Origin: Salinicoccus kekensis
GTDB lineage: Bacteria; Bacillota; Bacilli; Staphylococcales; Salinicoccaceae
DNA length: 64,000 nt
Assembly (NCBI RefSeq): GCF_900220995.1
Contig: NZ_OBQF01000001.1
Location: forward strand, 558,001 to 622,000
Reading direction: 5' to 3'
Position numbers and translations under genes: made by a program. A model generated the notes under the pieces. It worked only from the letters and a program-made list of their open reading frames with translations. It was not told where the DNA came from and ran no database searches. Below are positions 16,964 through 26,896 of the stretch, piece by piece (within the stretch, counting starts at the first letter, position 1; every line of letters begins with the position of its first letter).

Positions 16964-17891
16964 ACAGGATTTTTTATCCGGACAGAAAATGGCAACAGAG
17001 CTCGGCATATCAAGAACAGCTGTCTGGAAGGCCGTGAAGAGTTTGAGGGAAGAGGGATATACGGTGGAGTCTGTGACCAATAAAGGCTACAAACTGGTCG
17101 CAGCATCCAGTGAATTGAATGAAACGCTTCTGACTTCAATGGTAAAAGACTCGAGCCTCTTCTCGGAAGTCATCTATAAGGATTCCGTGGATTCCACGCA
17201 GAAACTTGCATTCGGGAAGATCACGGACATAAAGGAACCATTCATCGTCGTGGCAGGTGAACAGACCGAGGGCAGGGGGCGTTTCAACAGGGAATGGGCA
17301 TCCCCTGAAAAGAGGGGGCTCTACATGTCCGCAGTCTTCAAGCCGGATATCTACCTGAATGAAATCATAAAGTTCAATCTGTTCATATCGCTTGCGATAG
17401 CGAATGCGATTGAAAAGTCCTTCAATCTGGATGCCGGCATCAAATGGCCGAATGACATCTACATAAACGGCAGAAAAGTGTGCGGCTTCCTGACCGAGGT
17501 CATCAGTGAGAACAATATGATCCAGAGCATCATCTGCGGAATCGGCCTCAATTTATATCATACAGAGGACATTTCCAAGCTGGAAACGGCAACTTCCATC
17601 GAGGATGAATTGAAGCTGGATGATAAAAAGGATTTGGATATGGAGTCTTTCCTCAAACAGCTTATAATTGATCTTGAGAAACAGTACGACCAGTTCATAA
17701 ACATGCCTTTTTCATCGATCAGGGAAGAGTGGATTTCAAAGTCGATCATATTCGGCAAAGAGATGAGGATTTCCGAAATGAACCGGACATTCATGGCGAA
17801 GCCGGTGGATATCACTGATGAAGGTTTTCTGCTCGCAGTAGACCGGTATGGTGAAACCCATAAAATTATAAGTGCAGATATTGAATTTTAA
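16923..17891 (+). CDS. birA: Biotin-protein ligase and biotin operon repressor
   Basis: Attaches biotin to carboxylases and, when loaded, represses biotin genes. The 322-residue protein has an N-terminal winged helix (FLSGQKMATELGISRTAVWK at about 14-36), then the ligase core with the biotinyl-AMP loop GRGRFNREWASP, KWPNDIYING and a C-terminal SH3-like domain. Its start lies inside the cca 3' end in another frame, with GGGTGAGG before the ATG. Group II (regulatory) type is inferred from the intact helix-turn-helix. Confidence 0.95.
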   Translation: MSKLNQEVLKLLSKQDFLSGQKMATELGISRTAVWKAVKSLREEGYTVESVTNKGYKLVAASSELNETLLTSMVKDSSLFSEVIYKDSVDSTQKLAFGKITDIKEPFIVVAGEQTEGRGRFNREWASPEKRGLYMSAVFKPDIYLNEIIKFNLFISLAIANAIEKSFNLDAGIKWPNDIYINGRKVCGFLTEVISENNMIQSIICGIGLNLYHTEDISKLETATSIEDELKLDDKKDLDMESFLKQLIIDLEKQYDQFINMPFSSIREEWISKSIIFGKEMRISEMNRTFMAKPVDITDEGFLLAVDRYGETHKIISADIEF

Positions 17892-17907
17892 AATTTGGTG
17901 ATATTTA

Positions 17908-20424
17908 ATGATTAATCAAAAGTTCGCGGTCGTCGACCTCGAAACATCCGGCAACGATATAAACAAAGACAGCATCATCCAGCTGAGCATCGTATTCATT
18001 GAGCAAAGGGAAATCATTGATCAATATACGACGTTTTTAAGTGACAGGACCGATCTGTCCGTGTTCATCCAGGAATTGACCAATATAGACGCTGACATGC
18101 TTGAAGGTGCACCCGCTTTTAAAGACATCGCGCACGAGGTGTATGATAAACTTAAAAATCATGTCTTCGTAGCCCATAACGTCGATTTCGACCTGACGTT
18201 CCTCCAAAACCATTTCAGCCAATGCGGGCTGCATTTTTCCCCGTATTTGACGCTGGATACAGTGGAGCTGTCAAAGATCTTCCTGCCGGCTGAAAACAGT
18301 TTCCAGCTGGCGGATATCGCTTCCGGCGCGGGCATAGAGTTGTCCAATGCCCACAGGGCGGATGAGGATGCGCTCGCCACAGCCCGGCTGCTGCTGCATT
18401 TATTCGAAAAAATGATGAAGACCAACAGCGAGACGTTGAAGCAGCTGTATCACCTGTCCAAAAATTTGAGGTTCAGCCTTGCGGATCTGATTTTCAGCAT
18501 ACTGTCCGAAGCGGAACTCGGCCATCCTCCGGAACACTTGAAGCGCTATGACAGCTTCTATATCAACGAGATGGTCCTTCCTGCGTATGACCTGCCCAAG
18601 TATACGGTCGAAGAGCTTTATGACCGCTATATTGCCGGCACGGGTGCAGCGTACAGGGCGGATCAGCTGAAGCTTGCAAATGAGATTTTCAGCCATTTTG
18701 AAGAGGGGCGGCACCTTGCGATCGAGGCATATACCGGGATAGGGAAGACCGGCGCCCTGCTGATTGCGGCCGTGAGTTTTCATTCCATGTATCAGGATCA
18801 GGTCCTCGTTTCCACTTCAAGGAAAATCCTGCAGAATCAGATGGTCAACATCGAACTCGAAAAGCTGACCCGGGCACTTGATTTGAATTTGGAGTTCATC
18901 AATCTGAAGGGGCGGGAAAACTATCTTGATCTGAACGCGGTGAGTGCGCTTCTTGAGACGGAGGACAATAATCCTGAAATCGTCCTACTCAAGATGAGGA
19001 TACTGACCTGGCTGCTTGAAACCGTGACGGGTGATCTGTCGGAGATAGGGCTCAGGGGCCCTGAGCAGGCCTATTACAAAACGATGCTCATCCAGACCGG
19101 GAAGAACGACAGCCATTATTACTTCGACCTGGCGCTCAAAAAGGCATCGCGCGCCCCGATCGTGTTCACAAACCATTATTTCATACAGGACTGCCTGGAG
19201 CACCTGGACGGTGTTAAGCATATCATCGTGGATGAGGCACACCAGCTGAAAAATGCACTCGACCAGCGGACTGAGACGGAATATGCATATCATGATATGA
19301 AATTTTTCGTCGGTCAGGTCGGCACGCCGAGGCAGAACCGTCTGCTCAGTTCATATATTGAAAACAATGACTTCAGGCAGGCCTACCTGCTTGAGGAGCT
19401 GATGGAGAAGCTCAATGAGCATGTCGACATGCTCTTCAATGCCATCCAGGCGGGCAACCTGGAAAGTGCCGGCAGCATCATCCGGCGCGCCCTGGAATTC
19501 TGTTCGATATTCCTGGGTACTATACGGGGGACGAATCAGTACCAGGCGCTTTACAATCATATGCATTACTTTTCGATGAGCCTGACAGAGCTTTCCAATG
19601 CAATTGAAAACGGCAATTACACCATACAGCATGACAGGAACATCCAAAGGCTGAAATTCATCGTCACAAAGCCGCCCTTTTCACTGCTCGGGGAGGCGCA
19701 CGGTACAGAGTCCCTGATCATGATGTCCGGAACCCTTGAGGTCAAGGGGACCTTCGACCATCTGAAGGATTTGTTCAACGGGGAGGAATATGATACGGCC
19801 ATCATCAGCAATGCGTCTTTATTCAGCAACACGAAGCTTTTCATACCTGATGACATACCCGATTACGACCACAACGATGATGAGTATGTGTATGCGCTCC
19901 TCGATTATATCGCGATGTATTTGAGCGAGACCGAAGGGAAGCTGCTCGTCATATTCTCGAGCTATGAACTGCTGCACAAAGTATATGAGATGACGAAGGA
20001 AATAGATATGTTCAATGATTTCATCGTCCTCAGGCAAAACCGCTCCGGCTCCCCGGATAAATTGCTGATGCAGTACAACCAGCTTGATAAGGCGCTGCTG
20101 CTTGCGACCTCCAGCTTCAGCGAAGGGATCAATATAGAGGGTACGGATGATAAATGCATCATGATCTCAAAACTGCCTTTCCCGGTGCCGAAGGGTAATG
20201 ACTTCAAATCATTCTATACGGACGACCTCCCCCGGGCGGTGTTCCAGTTCAGGCAGCTGGCGGGGCGGGTCAAAAGGAATGAAAATGATAAGGGGCTTGT
20301 GCTGCTGCTTGATAAGAGAATCATGTATAAGCCTTACAGAAACGCATTTTTGAAATATTTCCCCGAAGAAAATATCATCAACGGCCCGAGGAAGGCTTTT
20401 AAACACTACCTGAGTGATTTATAA
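17908..20424 (+). CDS. dinG: DinG-type 3'-5' exonuclease/helicase-like protein
   Basis: An 838-residue protein with an N-terminal DEDDh exonuclease (VVDLETSG with Asp10 and Glu12; AHNVDFDLTFL; HRADEDALATARL) fused to a superfamily 2 DinG-like ATPase. The ATPase has Walker A AYTGIGKTGALL, the DEAH box VDEAHQLK, MMSGTLE and the late motif RQLAGRVKR. In staphylococci this fusion is reported to act as a nuclease rather than a true helicase; whether that holds here is inference. It is slightly shorter than the S. aureus form. It starts 16 bases after birA. Confidence 0.93.
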   Translation: MINQKFAVVDLETSGNDINKDSIIQLSIVFIEQREIIDQYTTFLSDRTDLSVFIQELTNIDADMLEGAPAFKDIAHEVYDKLKNHVFVAHNVDFDLTFLQNHFSQCGLHFSPYLTLDTVELSKIFLPAENSFQLADIASGAGIELSNAHRADEDALATARLLLHLFEKMMKTNSETLKQLYHLSKNLRFSLADLIFSILSEAELGHPPEHLKRYDSFYINEMVLPAYDLPKYTVEELYDRYIAGTGAAYRADQLKLANEIFSHFEEGRHLAIEAYTGIGKTGALLIAAVSFHSMYQDQVLVSTSRKILQNQMVNIELEKLTRALDLNLEFINLKGRENYLDLNAVSALLETEDNNPEIVLLKMRILTWLLETVTGDLSEIGLRGPEQAYYKTMLIQTGKNDSHYYFDLALKKASRAPIVFTNHYFIQDCLEHLDGVKHIIVDEAHQLKNALDQRTETEYAYHDMKFFVGQVGTPRQNRLLSSYIENNDFRQAYLLEELMEKLNEHVDMLFNAIQAGNLESAGSIIRRALEFCSIFLGTIRGTNQYQALYNHMHYFSMSLTELSNAIENGNYTIQHDRNIQRLKFIVTKPPFSLLGEAHGTESLIMMSGTLEVKGTFDHLKDLFNGEEYDTAIISNASLFSNTKLFIPDDIPDYDHNDDEYVYALLDYIAMYLSETEGKLLVIFSSYELLHKVYEMTKEIDMFNDFIVLRQNRSGSPDKLLMQYNQLDKALLLATSSFSEGINIEGTDDKCIMISKLPFPVPKGNDFKSFYTDDLPRAVFQFRQLAGRVKRNENDKGLVLLLDKRIMYKPYRNAFLKYFPEENIINGPRKAFKHYLSDL

Positions 20425-20467
20425 TTGGTATGATCTAATATAATATGTTTTTAAAAGGAGCAGAACT

Positions 20468-21655
20468 ATGGAACTATCCCAGCGTGTTCAAAATTTAACA
20501 CCAAGCCAGACTCTGGCCATCACTGCCAAGGCGGCTGAACTGAAATCCCAGGGTGTCGACATCATCGGACTCGGTGCAGGCGAACCCGACTTCAACACAC
20601 CTGATGAGATCATTGAAAAGTCTTTCGAGGCCGTGAAGAACGGTGCGACGAAATATACACCCGCAGCCGGCATACCGGAACTGAAATCAGCCATTTCGGA
20701 TAAGATGATGAGAGATCATCAGCTTGAGTATGAACCGTCCGAAATATTCGTCGCATCTGGTGCAAAGCATGTATTGTATAACGTCTTCCAGGCACTGGTC
20801 GATGAAGGAGACGAAGTCATCATCCCGTCACCGTACTGGGTGAGTTACACCGAACAGGTGAAACTTGCAGAAGGCACGCCGGTGCTCGTCCATACAGACG
20901 AGTCCACTTCTTTTAAATTGACACCCGAACTTCTGAAAGAAAACATCACCGAAAACACTAAAATACTGATGCTGAATTCACCGAACAACCCGACGGGGAT
21001 GGTCTATTCAAAAGAGGAGCTTGAAGCACTCGCCGAGGTCGTCGTAGAAAATGACCTCATCGTCGTGGCGGATGAAATCTATGAAGTGCTCGTCTATGAT
21101 GTCGGCCATCATTCGATCGCCTCGGTGAGCGAGGAGATGAAAGCCCGCACCGTGGTCATCAACGGCGTCAGCAAGTCCCACGCCATGACCGGCTGGAGGA
21201 TCGGCTATGCATGCGGCGACAAAGCGCTGATCAAGGGCCTGACGGGCCTTGCGAGCCAGTCGACATCCAACCCGGCCTCGCCGTCACAATGGGCTGCAGT
21301 CGCCGCCTATGAGATGGATGAAGGATTCCTCAAGGAATTCAACCAGACGTTCCGGGAGCGCAGGGACCATGCCCATGCACTGCTTGAGGAAATACCGCAC
21401 ACGACCTGCATCAAACCCGAAGGTGCCTTCTACCTGTTCCCGAACTTCAGGGAATGCACCGACAAGATGGGATACGCGACTGTCGATGATTTCGTCAAGG
21501 ATCTGCTGGAGAAGGCGCATGTCGCCGTCGTCCCGGGATCTGCTTTCGGACTTGATGATAATATCCGCATCAGCTATTCGACAAGCAGGGAAGCGATGAC
21601 GGAGGCCATGGAACGCATTAAAAACTTTGTTACTGAAAGATTAGAAGGAGTTTAA
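20468..21655 (+). CDS. aspB: Aspartate aminotransferase (PLP class I)
   Basis: Interconverts aspartate and 2-oxoglutarate with oxaloacetate and glutamate. At 395 residues it is a class I fold type I aminotransferase: [14 protein letters not shown] near the N-terminus, [11 protein letters not shown], the Asp-Glu-Ile-Tyr cofactor block [12 protein letters not shown], and the PLP-lysine region [26 protein letters not shown] precedes the ATG. It is two bases ahead of asnS, linking aspartate supply to asparaginyl-tRNA synthesis as in Bacillus. Confidence 0.95.
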   Translation: MELSQRVQNLTPSQTLAITAKAAELKSQGVDIIGLGAGEPDFNTPDEIIEKSFEAVKNGATKYTPAAGIPELKSAISDKMMRDHQLEYEPSEIFVASGAKHVLYNVFQALVDEGDEVIIPSPYWVSYTEQVKLAEGTPVLVHTDESTSFKLTPELLKENITENTKILMLNSPNNPTGMVYSKEELEALAEVVVENDLIVVADEIYEVLVYDVGHHSIASVSEEMKARTVVINGVSKSHAMTGWRIGYACGDKALIKGLTGLASQSTSNPASPSQWAAVAAYEMDEGFLKEFNQTFRERRDHAHALLEEIPHTTCIKPEGAFYLFPNFRECTDKMGYATVDDFVKDLLEKAHVAVVPGSAFGLDDNIRISYSTSREAMTEAMERIKNFVTERLEGV

Positions 21656-21657
21656 GA

Positions 21658-22947
21658 ATGAAGATCACGATAAAAGAATCACCGAAGTATGAAGGACAGG
21701 AAGTCACTATAGGATGCTGGCTGCTGCAGAAACGGGGCAGCGGAAAGCTGCAGTTCCTGCAGCTCCGGGACGGCTCGGGCTTTATGCAGGGCGTCGTCGT
21801 CAAGGTGAATGATGAAGCATTGTTCGAAACCGCCAAGGGCCTGAACCAGGAGACGTCGATGTACGTCACCGGAACAATCAAAAAGGACGAACGCTCATCT
21901 TTCGGCTATGAGATGGAAGTTTCCAAAATAGACATCATTCATGAGTCTGAAGGGTATCCGATCACGCCGAAGGAGCACGGGCCGGAATTCCTGCTCGATC
22001 ACCGCCATCTGTGGCTGCGCTCAAGAAAACAGCATGCCGTCATGAACATCAGGAACCAGATCATCAAGAGCACGCATGACTTTTTCTTCGACAACGGCTT
22101 CAAGAAGATCGACTCGCCGATTTTGACGAACAGTGCCCCGGAAGGGACGACTGAACTGTTCCATACGAAATACTTCGATGAGGATGCTTTCCTCTCCCAA
22201 AGCGGGCAGCTGTATGCCGAGGCTGCAGCGATGGCGCACGGTAAAGTATTCACGATGGGGCCGACGTTCAGGGCGGAAAAGTCCAAAACCCGCCGTCATC
22301 TGATCGAGTTCTGGATGATCGAACCGGAAATGGCCTTCTACGAGCACGATGACAGCCTGGAAGTCCAGGAACAGTATGTGGAGTATGTCGTTCAGAATGT
22401 GCTGGAGCACTGCAGGCTCGACCTCGAAGCCCTCGGAAGGGAGACTTCCGTGCTTGAGCAGATCAAAGCGCCTTTCCCGCGCATCACCTACACAGATGCC
22501 GTCGAACTGCTGCATGAAAAAGGTTACGATGACATCGAGTGGGGTGACGACTTCGGCGCCCCGCATGAGACGGAAATCGCCAAACATTATGATAAGCCCG
22601 TCTTCATCGTCAATTATCCAAAAGAAATCAAATCATTCTATATGGAAGAGAATCCTGACGATCCAAGGACGGTGCTGTGTGCAGATCTGATTGCACCTGA
22701 AGGATACGGTGAAATCATCGGCGGCAGTGAGAGGATCCACGATTATGAGACATTGAAGCAGCGCATCGTCGATTCCGGCCTCGATGTGGGTGCATATGAA
22801 TGGTACCTCGACCTCAGAAAATACGGCAGCGTGCCGCACTCGGGCTTCGGCCTCGGACTGGAGCGGACGGTCGCATGGCTGTCAGGCGTCCAGCACGTGA
22901 GGGAGACATCACCGTTCCCGAGACTTTTGAACCGCCTGTACCCATAA
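21658..22947 (+). CDS. asnS: Asparaginyl-tRNA synthetase
   Basis: Class IIb aminoacyl-tRNA synthetase. The 429 residues give an N-terminal OB-fold anticodon-binding domain (about 1-110, with [20 protein letters not shown]) and a catalytic core. Motif 2 is visible in [20 protein letters not shown] and motif 3 in [29 protein letters not shown] is the asparagine/aspartate-type substrate loop. AGAAGGAG lies before the ATG at the aspB 3' end. A long hairpin follows the gene before dnaD. Confidence 0.96.
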   Translation: MKITIKESPKYEGQEVTIGCWLLQKRGSGKLQFLQLRDGSGFMQGVVVKVNDEALFETAKGLNQETSMYVTGTIKKDERSSFGYEMEVSKIDIIHESEGYPITPKEHGPEFLLDHRHLWLRSRKQHAVMNIRNQIIKSTHDFFFDNGFKKIDSPILTNSAPEGTTELFHTKYFDEDAFLSQSGQLYAEAAAMAHGKVFTMGPTFRAEKSKTRRHLIEFWMIEPEMAFYEHDDSLEVQEQYVEYVVQNVLEHCRLDLEALGRETSVLEQIKAPFPRITYTDAVELLHEKGYDDIEWGDDFGAPHETEIAKHYDKPVFIVNYPKEIKSFYMEENPDDPRTVLCADLIAPEGYGEIIGGSERIHDYETLKQRIVDSGLDVGAYEWYLDLRKYGSVPHSGFGLGLERTVAWLSGVQHVRETSPFPRLLNRLYP

Positions 22948-22964
22948 TTTAAAATGTCAGTCTG

Positions 22965-23002
22965 ACAGCAGTGTGTTGCAATCCAATTGTGCACACTGCT
23001 GT
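22965..23002 (+). terminator. Long hairpin between asnS and dnaD
   Basis: ACAGCAGTGTG (22965-22975) pairs perfectly with CACACTGCTGT (22992-23002). The loop arms GCAAT and ATTGT can extend the helix across a small internal loop. The tail TTTATTGG is only weakly T-rich, so it may be an imperfect terminator, an attenuator or an mRNA processing element ahead of dnaD. Confidence 0.55.
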
Positions 23003-23024
23003 TTATTGGAAGGAAGGTAGTACA

Positions 23025-23642
23025 GTGTTGGAGAAATATATACGCAACATCACTTTCCCGGTCAATAAAATCCTCTTTGACCATTACAGTGAGCTCGGCC
23101 TTGATGAAAGTGAAGTGATCATACTGATAAAACTGATGGAGCACCATTCAGATTCAAGGCCGCTGCCCGACATCACACAGCTCACCGAAGGGACGACACT
23201 GTCCGGCAGGGCCATCAACATGATCATGGAGCAGTTGATCGGCAAATCATTCATCGAAATTTCCCATGATACCGCTGAACGCGGCAAGGCAGAAATCCTG
23301 AGCGTGGAACCGGCATACCGGAAGCTTGCCGAATTCATATCTTCGGACAAAAAGGGCGTGAAAGATGAACACCAGATACAGGAGCTGTTCTCCTTCGTCG
23401 AAAACCTGTACGGCAGGGCGCTCTCACCGAGTGAATTTGAACGGATGAACAGCTGGCTTGCGGATTCCGGCTATTCTGTGGATATGATCAAGGAATCCGT
23501 GAACCTCGCCTATAAAAATCAAATCACATCCCTGCAGTATGTGGAACGCATATTGAACAACCTGAACCGCACACCGCTCGAGCCGCAAAGGGAGCGGCCG
23601 CCGGTCAGGGACTGGCTGAAAGGAGAAGATCTGGATGATTAG
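23025..23642 (+). CDS. dnaD: DNA replication initiation protein DnaD
   Basis: Primosome protein acting with DnaA and DnaB in loading of the replicative helicase. The start is GTG 23025 or TTG 23028, with AGGAAGG at 23011-23017; an upstream frame from 22971 runs through the hairpin and is rejected. The roughly 205-residue product has an N-terminal winged-helix oligomerisation domain (LGLDESEVIILIKL) and a C-terminal DnaB2-like domain ending in ITSLQYVERILNNLNR and a basic-proline tail. It overlaps nth by eight bases. Confidence 0.92.
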   Translation: MLEKYIRNITFPVNKILFDHYSELGLDESEVIILIKLMEHHSDSRPLPDITQLTEGTTLSGRAINMIMEQLIGKSFIEISHDTAERGKAEILSVEPAYRKLAEFISSDKKGVKDEHQIQELFSFVENLYGRALSPSEFERMNSWLADSGYSVDMIKESVNLAYKNQITSLQYVERILNNLNRTPLEPQRERPPVRDWLKGEDLDD

Positions 23643-24315
23643 TGGTAAAAAGACCGTTGAAATGCTGGACGTGATCGACGGGATGTTCCCGGACGCGGAG
23701 GCGGAACTCGTCTACAGCAACAACTTTGAGCTGACGATTGCGGTGCTGTTGTCTGCACAGGCAACCGACAACCACGTTAACAAAGTCACAAAAGAACTGT
23801 TTAAAAAATATAAGACCCCTGAAGATTATGTGGCCGTCCCCCTTGAAGAGCTGCAAAATGATATACGGACGATCGGGCTGTTCAGGAACAAGGCAAAAAA
23901 TATCCAAAAACTCTGTCAGGACTTGATAGACAAGTTCGACGGCATCGTTCCCGGTAATTATAATGATCTCGTCAGCCTTGCAGGCGTGGGGCGGAAGACG
24001 GCGAACGTGGTGCTGTCTGTTGCATTCGATGTGCCCCGCATCGCGGTCGACACGCATGTCGAGCGGGTGAGCAAACGGCTCGGCATCGCGAGGTACAAGG
24101 ATAATGTGACGCAGGTCGAGGAAACGCTGATGAAGAAGATCCCCGAACACAGGTGGAGCAAGGCGCACCATCAGCTGATATTCTTCGGCAGGTACCACTG
24201 CACTGCAAGGAGTCCGAAATGCGGCACGTGCCCGCTTCTCGATGATTGCAGGGAAGGGCAGAAGCGCATGAAGCGGAAGCTGAAAACGGAAGCTGCTGAA
24301 AAAATTGAAGAATGA
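23635..24315 (+). CDS. nth: Endonuclease III
   Basis: DNA glycosylase/AP lyase for oxidised pyrimidines. The 226-residue protein contains the helix-hairpin-helix LAGVGRKTANVVL with the catalytic lysine, the catalytic aspartate in VDTHVERV, and a C-terminal [4Fe-4S] site CTARSPKCGTCPLLDDC in the canonical C-x6-C-x2-C-x5-C spacing. It overlaps dnaD at its start and ends facing the pbp gene across a two-way terminator. Gene order dnaD-nth-pbp-recU matches Bacillus and Staphylococcus. Confidence 0.97.
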   Translation: MISGKKTVEMLDVIDGMFPDAEAELVYSNNFELTIAVLLSAQATDNHVNKVTKELFKKYKTPEDYVAVPLEELQNDIRTIGLFRNKAKNIQKLCQDLIDKFDGIVPGNYNDLVSLAGVGRKTANVVLSVAFDVPRIAVDTHVERVSKRLGIARYKDNVTQVEETLMKKIPEHRWSKAHHQLIFFGRYHCTARSPKCGTCPLLDDCREGQKRMKRKLKTEAAEKIEE

Positions 24316-24319
24316 TATG

Positions 24320-24360
24320 AAAAAAGACAGGACCGCTTGTGCGGATCCTGTCCTTTTTTG
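24320..24360. terminator. Bidirectional terminator between nth and the class A PBP gene
   Basis: GACAGGA-CCGC (24326-24336) pairs with GCGG-A-TCCTGTC (24341-24352), with one bulged A. A runs of A before it and T after it serve both strands, matching the convergent genes. Confidence 0.92.
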
Positions 24361-24361
24361 T

Positions 24362-26896
24362 TTAAGCAGCATCATCATCTGCATCTTCTGCCGGTTCACT
24401 CTCCGGAGCTTCATCCGTCGAGTCATCGCCGCTCTCTTCAGGCGGGGACTCGTCGGGCACGGTTTCTGCCTCTTCATTGGTGTTCTCTTCCTGTTCCGTG
24501 CCGACATTTCCTGGCCCGTCGTCAACAGATTCCTGCTCAACCGGATCCTCATTCACTTCTTCACCGGTTGAAGGCTCCCCGGTGACCGGAGTCTCCTCGA
24601 TTTCCTCATCCTCCTGGCTGTCATTTTGACCGGATGATTCCTCGTCATCACCGTTGCTTTCCTCATCACCGCCGTTACCCCAGCTCCAGTTCCAGGAGTT
24701 GTTGCTGCCATTGTCATCATCACCGTTGTCTCCATTGCCTCCATCACTGCCTCCATCACTGCCGCCGCTGCCTGTGCCGCCTGATGAACCGGATTCTTCA
24801 TACTCTGCGAAGTCCTCACTGCCCTGGACGGCAAGCTCACCGTTGTTCATCCGGATGACGCTGTCAGGCTGTTCAAAATCCTGGCCGTTGTAAGTGCTGA
24901 TGCTCTGCATGATATCCCTGAAGAACCACTGTGGGGTGATGTGCTCATCGGTGCCGACGAACGAAGTTTCACCGCCTTCTTCCGTTGCAGTGAACCCGGT
25001 CCAGACGCTCATCGTATATTCAGGTGTGTAGCCGACGATCCAGGCATCTTTTGCTGCATTGTCCGGGAGGTCCTGCTCTTCCCTGAGCTCCCTTGAATAG
25101 GAGGTGGTGCCCGTCTTCGCAGCGATGTTCAAGCCGTCCATGTATATATAGTCGGCACTGCCGTACGGTTCAAACGTATCTTTCAGTATGTCCGTCAGCA
25201 TATAGGCCGTATAGTCTTCCATCACCTGTTCCGACTCATGTTCGAATTCGACGGTGTCGCCGTTGTTTGTTACGACATGCCTCACTGCATGGGCTGAATT
25301 ATATTCACCATTGTTGCCGAGGGCCGAATAGGCTTCCGCCATCTGCAGCGGGGTGAATGCGGAATCCCTGCCGCCGAGCACATCATTGAATGACACTTCA
25401 TAATCGCCTTCACCGATTGCCGTGTAATCGAAGCCGACCTCTTCTGCAAATTCACGCGGCGCATCTCCGCCCGCTTCATCCTTTACGATTTCGTAGGCTT
25501 TGACCGCCGGTATGTTGTAGCTGCGGCTGAGTGCCTCCCGTATCGTCACCTGGCCATGGTCCTGCATATCATAGTTGTAGATGCTGATGTGATCGATGCC
25601 TTCCGGGGAATACTCGTACTCATCTTCAACCGTCTGATCCGTCCGCCATTCCAGTTCTTCGATCGCCGGGCCGTATGAGAGGAACGGTTTCATCGTCGAA
25701 CCGACGTTCCTCGGCACAAGCGCCTGGTTGTGGTCCACGACTTCCTGATAATCGCGTCCGCCCGAAATCGCTATGAGTTCGCCGCTCTGTGTATCCAGAA
25801 TCGTCGATGCGATGTCGAAATCATCACTCTGGAATTTCGGGTTATAGTAATAGTCCCTGTTATCCGTCAAATTCTGCAGATTCCTCTGGATGCCTGCATC
25901 CATGTTCGTATAAATCTCTATGCCGCTCGCCATCAATTCACTGATGTCCACATTCCTGAAACTGTCATGTGCTGAGATTTCATTTTTGATGAAATTGATG
26001 TAGGAGGCGAACTCCGGGTTTTCAGGTTCAGTGGACGCCCGGTCTTCATCGCTCCTCTCCACAAGACCCGCGTAGAGGTCATGATTCTGCGCCTCTTCGT
26101 ATTCCTCCGATGAAATGCGCTCATGCTCATGCATCAGCCTGAGGACGATCTGTGCACGGTCGACGCCGCGGTTGTCCTCGACATACAGGTTGTACCTGTT
26201 CGGCAGCTGGGGCAGGCCGGCAAGGTAGGCCGCTTCCGCAAGATTGAGGTCATCGAGCTCCTTGTCGAAATAATACTGGCTTGCCGTCCTGATGCCGTAT
26301 ATGCCGTCGGAGTAATAAATCTTATTCAAATACATCTCGAGGATCTCATCCTTCGAGTACTCCTGTTCCAGCCTGTAGGCGAGGTAGGCCTCCTGGGCCT
26401 TCCTCTCGATCGATTTATCGTCGGTCAGGAAGGTACGCTTGACCACCTGTTGAGTGATCGTACTCGCACCTTCACTTCCAAATCCGTCGAATATGTTGCT
26501 CAGGACAGCTGAACCGAGCCTCCAGAAGTCGATGGCGCCGTGCTCGTAGAAGCGGTTGTCCTCAACGGCAAGGACGGCATCCACCACGTGGTCCGGCACA
26601 TCCTCGATATCCACCGATTCACGCCTCTGTCCCTGATACACCGTAGTCACGAGTTCATCGTTACGGTCATAAATCTGGGCAGGCACGGGGTCGCGCAATT
26701 TCTCTTCGCTGAATGCCGGCGCCTGAGAGACATAATAGGCAAACAGCATAGAGCCCAGCACGAGGAAGATCAGACCGATGAGGACGGTGAGTATGAGGAC
26801 GCGTTTGACGATCGATTTCCTGCTCAATTTCTGGTTCTGTCCCCGTTTCCTCTTGCTGTTCTTCGTACCTGCACTTCTTTTATAGTTATCTTTCAT
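24362..26896 (-). CDS. ponA: Class A penicillin-binding protein (transglycosylase/transpeptidase)
   Basis: Bifunctional peptidoglycan polymerase of 844 residues anchored by one N-terminal helix (about 32-54) after a basic cytosolic tail. The GT51 domain has the catalytic glutamate block EDNRFYEHGAIDFWR and GASTITQQVVKR. The transpeptidase has the serine motif STMK (in NVGSTMKPF), SYN (in SRSYNIPA) and KTG (in AKTGTTSYS). The last roughly 170 residues are a low-complexity Gly/Ser/Asn tail becoming very acidic, expected to be disordered outside the membrane. recU overlaps upstream by one base. Confidence 0.95.
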   Translation of the reverse strand: MKDNYKRSAGTKNSKRKRGQNQKLSRKSIVKRVLILTVLIGLIFLVLGSMLFAYYVSQAPAFSEEKLRDPVPAQIYDRNDELVTTVYQGQRRESVDIEDVPDHVVDAVLAVEDNRFYEHGAIDFWRLGSAVLSNIFDGFGSEGASTITQQVVKRTFLTDDKSIERKAQEAYLAYRLEQEYSKDEILEMYLNKIYYSDGIYGIRTASQYYFDKELDDLNLAEAAYLAGLPQLPNRYNLYVEDNRGVDRAQIVLRLMHEHERISSEEYEEAQNHDLYAGLVERSDEDRASTEPENPEFASYINFIKNEISAHDSFRNVDISELMASGIEIYTNMDAGIQRNLQNLTDNRDYYYNPKFQSDDFDIASTILDTQSGELIAISGGRDYQEVVDHNQALVPRNVGSTMKPFLSYGPAIEELEWRTDQTVEDEYEYSPEGIDHISIYNYDMQDHGQVTIREALSRSYNIPAVKAYEIVKDEAGGDAPREFAEEVGFDYTAIGEGDYEVSFNDVLGGRDSAFTPLQMAEAYSALGNNGEYNSAHAVRHVVTNNGDTVEFEHESEQVMEDYTAYMLTDILKDTFEPYGSADYIYMDGLNIAAKTGTTSYSRELREEQDLPDNAAKDAWIVGYTPEYTMSVWTGFTATEEGGETSFVGTDEHITPQWFFRDIMQSISTYNGQDFEQPDSVIRMNNGELAVQGSEDFAEYEESGSSGGTGSGGSDGGSDGGNGDNGDDDNGSNNSWNWSWGNGGDEESNGDDEESSGQNDSQEDEEIEETPVTGEPSTGEEVNEDPVEQESVDDGPGNVGTEQEENTNEEAETVPDESPPEESGDDSTDEAPESEPAEDADDDAA

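Noticed and set aside
20425-20467. TATAAT-like box between dinG and aspB as a promoter
   Set aside because: There is no -35 at a fitting distance, and the gap is only 43 bases, so I did not list it.
23605-24552. 315-residue minus-strand frame running from the PBP tail through nth
   Set aside because: It would read through the bidirectional terminator and antisense to nth. Both sense genes have clear catalytic motifs.
24680-24800. Repetitive GGCATCACT-like units that could look like a CRISPR or satellite
   Set aside because: Units are short, irregular and in frame with Gly/Ser/Asp codons of the PBP tail; there are no spacers of constant length.
24305-24893. Several plus-strand Pro/Ser/His-rich frames opposite the PBP tail
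   Set aside because: They mirror the low-complexity GGN/GAY codons of the PBP C-terminus and carry no start signals.
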